Origin: Candidatus Heimdallarchaeota archaeon
GTDB lineage: Archaea > Asgardarchaeota > Heimdallarchaeia > JABLTI01
Direction of reading: 5' to 3'
Assembly (NCBI GenBank): GCA_019894765.1
Contig: JAGXNT010000007.1
Coordinates: 1 to 30,603, forward strand
DNA length: 30,603 nt
The stretch's first letter is position 1, and each line of letters begins with the position of its first letter. A program made the position numbers and the translations under genes. Of the stretch, positions 24,718 to 30,603 are shown piece after piece. The notes below the pieces were generated by a model. The model worked only from the letters and a program-made list of their open reading frames with translations, was not told where the DNA came from and searched no databases.

Positions 24718-24780
24718 AAACGTTCTTATTTTAGAATAGTTAAAATAATTTCAGAAAAATAAATCGGTGTTGTAAAGACA

Positions 24781-25773
24781 ATGACCTATAATGAGATTAA
24801 TGACGGAATATGGAATGTTTATGGTGAGCATGGTCTAGGGGGAGAAAGAAATGCTGTGTATATTATTATGGATGATGATATTGCTATCATAGACACTGGG
24901 ATTAGAGATACCATACAACACGAAATAGCTGAATGTATTGATCATGCTGGCAGAAAAGCAAAGGATGTTAAACATATTATTTTAACTCGTGAACATCATG
25001 ATGCCATTGGTGGAGCAAATAGACTCCTTGATACTTTTTCCAAAGCGCAGTTGATTTGTCATAAAGATGCTGAAGATACAATAAGAAAACCGTATTTGTA
25101 TTTACCAGAAAAGCACTTTGAACCCGATAAGAAGGGCGGTAAATTTTCATTTCAACCATGGGAACGTTTGAAAGGCGTGAAAGTTCACGCAGTTTTTGAT
25201 AATGATGATAAAATAAAACTTGGAAAGACCACACTTTATGTTGTTGCTTACCCAGGATTTAGTCAAGGACATTCAATGATCTTTAGCTCACAGCAAAAAG
25301 CAATCTTTACAGGAGCCGAACTCTATATTTATCCAATGAGATTCAGCAATTATCTTATTGATAAAACTGGAAGTGCAGCGGCTCGAGAAAAAGCTCTTCT
25401 ATTCATTTCTAAAGCAAATACTGATATGCTTTGTCCAGCATATGATGGTGCTTACATAGGCAATCAAGCAAAAGAACTAATCAAGCAAGCCCTCCATGCG
25501 CATCGAACATTTGAAGAAACAATTCTTGTAACTCTAACTACTAATGGTTCAAGTACATTTGAAGATATACGTGATGAAGCCTATCTTAGTTTGGGAATTG
25601 AATGGTACAAACCATGGAAAGACCTGGTAGATGATCTTACATTGAAAGCACACTTACGACAACTTGAAGAAGAAGACAAGATTTTCCAATCTTCAAAGAA
25701 ACGAGGAAAAGAAGCTCTTTGGGAAGTTCATGATGATCATAAGATAGACGCTAACAGTGTTTTGTACATGTAG
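24781..25773 (+). CDS. metallo-beta-lactamase-fold protein with degenerate metal site and C-terminal winged helix
   Basis: 330 residues. The first 220 or so follow the metallo-beta-lactamase fold (AIIDTG, then HIILTREHHDAIGG, AYPGFSQGHSM, FTGAELY, CPAYDGAY). The canonical ligands are mostly missing. The motif THxHxDH reads T-R-E-H-H-D-A (69-75), the PGH motif reads PGF (158-160), the GD motif reads GA with Glu180 next, and the final HG reads DG. The C-terminal region (about 240-325, with hLRQLEEEDK) looks like the winged-helix domain of LACTB2-like proteins. It is probably non-hydrolytic or has a changed metal site, perhaps a nucleic-acid binder or a regulator. It is divergent from the cupin and converges on the CvnD-like GTPase. 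Confidence 0.85.
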   Translation: MTYNEINDGIWNVYGEHGLGGERNAVYIIMDDDIAIIDTGIRDTIQHEIAECIDHAGRKAKDVKHIILTREHHDAIGGANRLLDTFSKAQLICHKDAEDTIRKPYLYLPEKHFEPDKKGGKFSFQPWERLKGVKVHAVFDNDDKIKLGKTTLYVVAYPGFSQGHSMIFSSQQKAIFTGAELYIYPMRFSNYLIDKTGSAAAREKALLFISKANTDMLCPAYDGAYIGNQAKELIKQALHAHRTFEETILVTLTTNGSSTFEDIRDEAYLSLGIEWYKPWKDLVDDLTLKAHLRQLEEEDKIFQSSKKRGKEALWEVHDDHKIDANSVLYM

Positions 25774-25813
25774 ATACTTTTCTTATTAATCGAAAAAAGA
25801 AAGAAAATCAAAG

Positions 25814-25850
25814 GGATGTAGAAACATCCTCTTTTTTATTATTTTTTTTT
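25814..25850. terminator. hairpin terminator between the MBL-fold gene and the CvnD-like GTPase
   Basis: GGATGT, four bases, ACATCC, then a T-rich tract of about 20 nt on the plus strand. In the minus direction a T-rich tract also follows the same stem, so it can serve both convergent genes. Confidence 0.7.
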
Positions 25851-26355
25851 ATTCCTCAGCTTTACGAATTTGTTTCAAAACCTCGACAAGAGTAGTCTTT
25901 GTCCCTTCGCCATGCAAAGCAGATGAACCTATAACTTTACCTTTGAATCCAATCATTTGTTTAATTCTTTCAGGAGGTAAAGCTCCATCTTTATCTTGTT
26001 TGTTTGCACATATAACTAGAGGGACTCGACCGCAAACAGCCTTGATTCTTTTTGTGAGTTCTTCAACTAGAGCAAAAGTTGAAGGATCAGTGCTATCTAA
26101 GACCAAAATAATACCGGAAGCTCCACGGGCTACGCATTGTTGGACATCTCTAAAGTGATCTTGACCCGGTGTACCAAAGATGTGAACGTGAAAGTTATCA
26201 ATCATTTCATGTGTAAAGTCTAAGCCTACAGTTGTACCATTTACCGCAACATTGATTGGTTTTATCCCGAATCTTTGAACAAATTCAGATTTGCCAGCGT
26301 TATATGGGCCTGTAACTACAATTTTAACGTCTTGTTCTGGGCTGTGTGGTTCCAT
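25849..26355 (-). CDS. small GTPase of the COG2229/CvnD (MglA-like) kind
   Basis: 168 residues from the ATG at 26355, with GGTGGAT about 6 nt upstream; a TTG at 26370 and a GTG at 26367 are alternatives. Motifs are G1 GPYNAGKS (16-23), G2 TT (41-42), G3 GTPGQDHF (61-68), G4 NKQD (118-121) and G5 SSAL (144-147). In G3 the usual Asp is Gly, which I recall as typical of this family and not a mutation of one gene. Bacterial relatives (CvnD) work with roadblock-domain partners, and MglA-type ones with MglB. No roadblock gene is adjacent here. It has no lipidation motif. The NmrA-like gene lies upstream on the same strand with 106 bp between. Confidence 0.9.
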   Translation of the reverse strand: MEPHSPEQDVKIVVTGPYNAGKSEFVQRFGIKPINVAVNGTTVGLDFTHEMIDNFHVHIFGTPGQDHFRDVQQCVARGASGIILVLDSTDPSTFALVEELTKRIKAVCGRVPLVICANKQDKDGALPPERIKQMIGFKGKVIGSSALHGEGTKTTLVEVLKQIRKAEE

Positions 26356-26461
26356 TATTTTATCCACCAAGACTACTTTTGTAGTTTGAATAATAAAAGC
26401 GTAAATATTATCAACATATTATTAGGAGATGTTGTTTGTTTACAGAATCACTTGATAATAG

Positions 26462-27370
26462 CTAAATATTGTAATGCTTTTTAGCATAATCATCTAAAGT
26501 CATTGGTTGAAATTCAAAGGCATTTAGAAGTAACTCATGATCTTTTGTTGCTTGATTAGCTAAATCTGCGGGAAAATTATTGAGTAACCCAACATATTTT
26601 ACCAAATGTCTTAGATATGGATTGAATGGATAACTGATGATTGAAGCAATTTTCAATCCAAATAACGGTAATTTGCGGTATTTTATTTTTCTTCCTAGAA
26701 TTTTTGTAAAAAGCTTTGCTACTTCAGGAAAGGTAAACGGTTCTGAAAAGGTCATTCTGAATCGCTTTCTATTCAGGTCATCTCTTATCGAAGCCTGAGC
26801 TGCAATTTCACCAACATCCTGTGGTGCTATAGAAGGCATAAGTGGAGATCCTCCACCAGGTACTATCATAATTCTCTTTCGTGTAAATCTAGTGAAAATC
26901 ATATAGGAAGGAGGACAACCCAAAACAGTCCAATTGAAGAATTCTGAATTTGCAAGTCTTTCTTCAACAGCCATTTTAAGAAAACCTACATCGAGTTTTA
27001 ATTTCTCAATCAATTCTTTTTGCATATCATAAATGGAAATGAAAACGATTCGCTTAATGTCCTTCTTTTCTGCTCCATCTAAAATAGTCATCACTGCATC
27101 ATGTTCAATTTCCCTTTGCTTACGAATTAATTTAGGATGCATGGCTGAGAGACTGATAATGATTGCTCTTACATCTTCAAGAGAATTGAAAATGGATTCC
27201 TGATCCAAGACATCCCCTTCAAAATACTCGGGTTTCATACCTAGTTTCTGTTTTGCTTTTGAAGCATCTCGAGTAAAAACCTTTACAGGAATATTCTTAG
27301 CTACTAAATTCTCAACTATATATTTGCCATAATTACCAGTTCCACCAAATACAAGAACAAACTTTGTCAA
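26462..27370 (-). CDS. NmrA-like NAD(P)-binding protein (atypical short-chain dehydrogenase family)
   Basis: 302 residues with an N-terminal Rossmann fold. The dinucleotide-binding GGTGNYGKYIV (9-19) is followed by KVFTRD and FEGDVLD. No Tyr-x3-Lys catalytic pair is visible, as expected for NmrA-like and nucleoside-diphosphate-sugar epimerase-like members, which often act as redox sensors or lack a classic dehydrogenase reaction. The TTG start has GGAG about 10 nt upstream. It lies between the ADP-dependent kinase and the CvnD-like GTPase, all leftward. Its substrate is not evident. Confidence 0.85.
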   Translation of the reverse strand: MTKFVLVFGGTGNYGKYIVENLVAKNIPVKVFTRDASKAKQKLGMKPEYFEGDVLDQESIFNSLEDVRAIIISLSAMHPKLIRKQREIEHDAVMTILDGAEKKDIKRIVFISIYDMQKELIEKLKLDVGFLKMAVEERLANSEFFNWTVLGCPPSYMIFTRFTRKRIMIVPGGGSPLMPSIAPQDVGEIAAQASIRDDLNRKRFRMTFSEPFTFPEVAKLFTKILGRKIKYRKLPLFGLKIASIISYPFNPYLRHLVKYVGLLNNFPADLANQATKDHELLLNAFEFQPMTLDDYAKKHYNI

Positions 27371-27474
27371 GGAAAAATAACTCCAAGTTTACTTAACTGA
27401 TGCGTGTACATAAATTATTTTGTTTACTTGTAACAAAAAAAGTGAACATTCTACCAGTTATTTACAGAGTATTG

Positions 27475-28944
27475 TTATCGTAGTGCAATTTCTGCAGCAA
27501 GAGTTGTAGATGAAACGGTATCACCTAATCCAACTGTATATTTTGGTTTGCTAACATTAACTGTAGGTATAACAATCAAATTGTAATCATCGTATTGAGT
27601 AATACCTTTCAAAAGAAATTCTTCTTTCATAATTATGTTTTCTTTATCTAAAGCAGCAGCAATCTCTTTGAATGATTTAGTTAAACGTGAATTAAGTCTC
27701 TGTAAATCAAAATTTGTATCCAAATCAATTTTCTTTTTGGTTTCACCGGTTAGGGCTTTATAGGCTGTTATAATTGATGCATAACATAATGCTTGCTTAA
27801 GTTTTTCATTTGAAACTAAGTAACCATTTTTCGTTAACAGAACATAACTTCCGTACTGATGAAAATGTAATCGTTTTAAGGAAAGCTTTTGACAAATTTT
27901 GAGGTATCCTTGCAAAAATTTCGTCTGAGTTGGTTCTTGTGAAATACTCTTTGACAGATTTGACTCACCGATTACGTTTAGCACTTCAGCTAATTCTACT
28001 TCATTGCATCCTAGACTATCCAAATACTCATCTTTTCTAGATAAGTTAAACAGCTCTCTTAAAATCATTTCATTTTTCGTGCTTGATAATTCTAAATGAA
28101 CAATGAGTAGTGGATTCGCTTGTTTTGCTTGCTGGATTAAATCCAAAACAGCTTTTATTCTCTCTTTAACACCTTCAATTCCGAGTTCGTTAGAATTCAA
28201 CATATGGAAGCCTGAAATAATTAAGACATCAGTTAGTTTTGCTATATCATTTATTCCATCAGAAAAACTAAGATTAATATCGAGTTTCGCATTTGGTGGA
28301 TCAAATGTCGCAATAAATCGATTATTTCTAGGACAAATCCATTTTATATTACCAAGCTTAATCCCATCTCCTTTATCTATCTCCGAGATGATGTGAAGAA
28401 ACAAACTGTCATCTATGCTCTTTACTTTTCGCGGTTGTGTGAAAGTGATATTGCCGTTTTTATCATGTATTGGTATAACCAAGTTCTTGTTTTTCACAAA
28501 GAGACTTTTTAGTTCCTTAGGCAATGTACTTGTATGAACAATTACTTTTGGTATGCCTAATTCTGATAAGACATTTGCCATTATGCCTACTTGTCCGCCC
28601 ATTCTTAGAGTTCTTTCACCTGGCAAATTTTCTAAAAGATAATTATACGTTTCTTCATTTTGGATTATCCATTCGCTGGCTTTGCCTTTCTCAAAACAAC
28701 CACATAAACCGGCAATATAGTCTTCCGGATCTTCTATAATACCCTTCCATTTCACAACTTTTTTGTAAAGAGCGACACTATCAATTCCCAATTTATTGAT
28801 CATGTCTACAATTACATCAGATCGCATATGATAGATTGCATCTACATTTGTGTTGAAACCTACAGCAATTCCATTAATACTTTTCAGATTATTACTTACT
28901 TCTTGATACGAATTTCTGTAAAGTTCAGACCAAGTTTTACTCAA
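27475..28944 (-). CDS. ADP-dependent glucokinase/phosphofructokinase
   Basis: Phosphorylates glucose or fructose 6-phosphate with ADP as donor, in the modified archaeal glycolysis. The 489 residues fit the family (PF04587). Key parts are GFNTNVDAI (29-37, sugar contact), GGQVGIMANVLSE (117-129), SGFHML, CNEVE (313-317, metal/catalytic NExE) and the anion-hole GLGDT (472-476) with the catalytic Asp475. All are intact. Which sugar is preferred, or whether it is bifunctional, cannot be settled from motifs alone. The TTG start has GAGGT 9 nt upstream. The NmrA-like gene lies 104 bp downstream. No other glycolytic gene is adjacent. Confidence 0.93.
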   Translation of the reverse strand: MSKTWSELYRNSYQEVSNNLKSINGIAVGFNTNVDAIYHMRSDVIVDMINKLGIDSVALYKKVVKWKGIIEDPEDYIAGLCGCFEKGKASEWIIQNEETYNYLLENLPGERTLRMGGQVGIMANVLSELGIPKVIVHTSTLPKELKSLFVKNKNLVIPIHDKNGNITFTQPRKVKSIDDSLFLHIISEIDKGDGIKLGNIKWICPRNNRFIATFDPPNAKLDINLSFSDGINDIAKLTDVLIISGFHMLNSNELGIEGVKERIKAVLDLIQQAKQANPLLIVHLELSSTKNEMILRELFNLSRKDEYLDSLGCNEVELAEVLNVIGESNLSKSISQEPTQTKFLQGYLKICQKLSLKRLHFHQYGSYVLLTKNGYLVSNEKLKQALCYASIITAYKALTGETKKKIDLDTNFDLQRLNSRLTKSFKEIAAALDKENIIMKEEFLLKGITQYDDYNLIVIPTVNVSKPKYTVGLGDTVSSTTLAAEIALR

Positions 28945-29035
28945 TACAAATAGACCTCAAATATTTATTCCTTGTGAAATTTATGCACCTTAACATCTAT
29001 TATCAATTTTTCTAATAAAAGTACTAAAAATTAGT

Positions 29036-29079
29036 ATAAAAAAGAAAAATGAAAGAAAAGCTAATTGCAAATGCAATTA
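29036..29079 (-). terminator. intrinsic-type terminator of the acidic-tail membrane protein
   Basis: CTAATTGCA (29061-29069) and TGCAATTAG (29072-29080) form a near-perfect stem that includes the stop codon. On the minus strand a T-rich tract follows (TTTTCTTTCATTTTTCTTTTTT). It probably ends the leftward transcript before the kinase gene. Confidence 0.6.
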
Positions 29080-30261
29080 GTCTTCATCTGACGTGTCTTC
29101 ATCATCATCATCTTCGTCGTCGTCATCGCCGTATCCTTTACTCCAACGAGATTTGTAGGTTTCACCAGCGAATGAGTAAGCCATCAGGAAGAGTACCATG
29201 TAGACAACACATACCAATCCCAGTGCAGCTGTTATCGCAGCATTTCGAACTACATTATCTCCAGCTAATCGAACAAGATCAACAGCAATGAATAGTGGCA
29301 ACATTACTAAAGCACCAATTGGAACATTGTCTCTATCACTTCGTCTTCTCTTTCTGAAAAAGCGCATTACAAATTCCATTAAACCAACAAATATAGCGAG
29401 ACCACTTATGATGTAAAACATAATTTCACCGACATTCTCGGATACCGGGAATATCATGTAAAGTGTAAAGACTACAGCTGCAACAACGAATTCAACGATG
29501 TAAAGAAATCCTTTTGGTTTCTTTGTGAAGTGATCCATATAGGAAGCTCCTTCATAAACAAAGTTTGCAAATCCAGCAAAGACTGCTCCAATTGCTACTG
29601 AATAACCAAAGCCCCACATATAATGAGCAAAGCCAAGTTGTTGTAATACAGATCCAGATCCTGTTCCAGACCAGAATGACCAAAGATTAGCCCAGATATC
29701 AGCATAATTTGTACAGAATCCAATTGCTAAGACTATAGGTATTGCTGACAACAGTAAACTCGGGATGAGCACTAACCATAAAGGTAGTTTCCGTCCTGTC
29801 TTTTTCTTAATTATCCAAGGGATCAAACCAAAAGAGGCGAAGACGCCAATTATAGGCGATCCAAAAGGTAATACAAAGAAAATGAAGACTATTAATGCAC
29901 TAATGCTATAGAAAAGATTTAACCCAAGACTAACTTTTCTCATTGCTCTACCCATATTATCAAAGGTTTCAGCAACTCTATTTCTGTCAATAAAGAGAAA
30001 TACTACCCATGGGAGACTGAAGAAAACTGGTAGAAAACCATAAGCAAATACTTTTGCCCAAGTCACACTCATAAATGATATACCCCAACTCACAGGTCCC
30101 AAATGAGTGAAATGCTTATAGGTAATTATCGCAGGATCAAACCACAGCAGTTGATCTAGAGAACCCACTATTAATAGAACATAAAATAATGGTATTGCAA
30201 TTAACAAGACTAGGGTTATGAATCGACCCCAAATCATGCCATCTAATTTCTTTAACGCCAT
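29077..30261 (-). CDS. polytopic membrane protein with acidic C-terminal tail
   Basis: 394 residues with about eight to nine hydrophobic spans from residue 12 to about 370, no obvious signal peptide cleavage site, and basic loops such as KKKTGRK and FRKRRRSDR that should face the cytosol. It ends in a tail of almost only Asp and Glu (GDDDDEDDDDEDTSDED), probably cytosolic, which could bind cations or basic partners. The ATG follows GAGGA with a 7-nt spacer. No family is recognised. It is preceded by a large gap that holds a dyad at 30302 and is divergent from the gene starting at 30512. Confidence 0.8.
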   Translation of the reverse strand: MALKKLDGMIWGRFITLVLLIAIPLFYVLLIVGSLDQLLWFDPAIITYKHFTHLGPVSWGISFMSVTWAKVFAYGFLPVFFSLPWVVFLFIDRNRVAETFDNMGRAMRKVSLGLNLFYSISALIVFIFFVLPFGSPIIGVFASFGLIPWIIKKKTGRKLPLWLVLIPSLLLSAIPIVLAIGFCTNYADIWANLWSFWSGTGSGSVLQQLGFAHYMWGFGYSVAIGAVFAGFANFVYEGASYMDHFTKKPKGFLYIVEFVVAAVVFTLYMIFPVSENVGEIMFYIISGLAIFVGLMEFVMRFFRKRRRSDRDNVPIGALVMLPLFIAVDLVRLAGDNVVRNAAITAALGLVCVVYMVLFLMAYSFAGETYKSRWSKGYGDDDDEDDDDEDTSDED

Positions 30262-30301
30262 TAAAGATTCCTCACTAGAAATATTAGGGACGATTATTGA
30301 T

Positions 30302-30317
30302 AAAAGGTTGTCCTTTT
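30302..30317. promoter_or_regulatory. perfect dyad AAAAGG-TTGT-CCTTTT near the membrane-protein promoter
   Basis: A 6-bp perfect inverted repeat with a 4-base centre. On the minus strand it abuts a TTTTATCA-like TATA element some 40 bp before the ATG at 30261, which is a typical place for an operator. It could equally be the first stem of a small structured RNA on the plus strand (a CTGAT/ATCAG stem at 30323-30338 follows). Confidence 0.4.
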
Positions 30318-30511
30318 AGAGTCTGATAATTTCATCAGCTATCGCGTGCGACTATTTTTGATTTTTTGCTTATTTTTTTGAAAATTTCCACTAGAAAGTG
30401 GGGTCAGTAAAGTTTATTAATTAGTTGATAATTAATGTTAGTTCCAATAGAAACTAAGGTAAGTTATAAGGTCTCGAGTTTCTAACAATAAGTGACAAAT
30501 TAGGTGAAAAA

Positions 30512-30603
30512 ATGGCACTTCAAACAAATGGATTAATTATACCAAGAGGAATGGTTCTTCCATTAAGATTGTATCACATCAATGGTGGTTCACTTGGCGC
30601 GGC
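30512..30603 (+). CDS. start of an unknown gene, cut by the right edge
   Basis: An ATG at 30512, with AGGTGA 5 nt upstream, opens a frame of 30 codons without a stop to the edge. It starts MALQTNGLIIPRGMVLPLR and contains a Gly-rich stretch. Too short to name. The strong Shine-Dalgarno and clean frame support a real gene. Confidence 0.5.
   Translation, partial: MALQTNGLIIPRGMVLPLRLYHINGGSLGA

Noticed and set aside
27371..27474. Repeated GTTTACTT words in the gap between the NmrA-like and kinase genes
   Set aside because: Only two copies of an 8-nt AT-rich word, which is expected by chance in this composition.
29077..29130. Asp/Glu codon repeat at the end of the membrane-protein gene, looking like a trinucleotide repeat
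   Set aside because: The codons are mixed (GAC, GAT, GAA, GAG) and in frame, so it is an acidic tail, not a simple DNA repeat.
1..30603. CRISPR array, transposase, integrase, tRNA or rRNA genes
   Set aside because: No regularly spaced repeats, no mobile-element protein motifs and no cloverleaf or rRNA sequence were seen in the gaps.

Overview
The window is AT-rich (about a third G+C by eye), gene-dense and mixed in strand. It reads as an archaeal chromosome segment. Archaeal hallmarks are the archaeal-type S-adenosylmethionine synthetase, an ADP-dependent sugar kinase, HMG-CoA reductase (isoprenoid lipids), the TldD/TldE pair and TATA-like boxes upstream of genes. A Rab/Ras-like GTPase with a complete G1-G5 set, a second GTPase of the CvnD/MglA-like kind, a possible longin-like protein and long coiled coils point to an Asgard archaeon (Loki- or Heimdall-like). 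That placement is inference; the window carries no rRNA or ribosomal protein to confirm it. I see no tRNA, rRNA, CRISPR array, transposase or phage gene.

Layout. 1-674: secreted protein cut by the left edge. 782-2074: class II HMG-CoA reductase, divergent from a cysteine desulfurase/IscU scaffold pair (2298-3963). 3975-5114: DegT-type aminotransferase. 5314-8852: a rightward run of tandem GNAT protein, TatD nuclease, coiled-coil protein and Rab-like GTPase, followed by a membrane protein with a cytosolic zinc ribbon (8961-9959). 9998-12808: leftward tldD-tldE, then a small possible longin-like protein, a small Cys-rich protein, an M48 membrane protease and a HEAT-like protein (to 16141). 16243-17050: two small hypotheticals, convergent. 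17137-18943: an aconitase-superfamily hydro-lyase (LeuC/LeuD-like) with unusual active-site residues, divergent from dnaJ (19257-20348). 20375-21157: zinc-ribbon membrane protein, divergent from metK (21346-22548). 22553-24564: a large unknown helical plus beta-sandwich protein and a cupin. 24781-25773: a metallo-beta-lactamase-fold protein that has lost most metal ligands. 25849-28944: CvnD-like GTPase, NmrA-like protein and ADP-dependent sugar kinase. 29077-30261: polytopic membrane protein with a very acidic tail. 30512 onward: start of another gene cut by the right edge.

How it fits together. Most genes are housekeeping: isoprenoid and Fe-S biogenesis, methyl-donor synthesis, ADP-dependent glycolysis and a hydro-lyase. 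Less ordinary points are the GTPase/coiled-coil pair, the hydro-lyase with Asp-Cys in place of the expected Asp-His dyad, the degenerate metallo-beta-lactamase, the 531-residue unknown, and a recurring habit of convergent genes ending inside a shared hairpin. About a third of the genes appear to start with TTG, often with a good Shine-Dalgarno sequence in front. No single locus is clearly a new defence or mobile system; the best candidates for new biology are these individual proteins.
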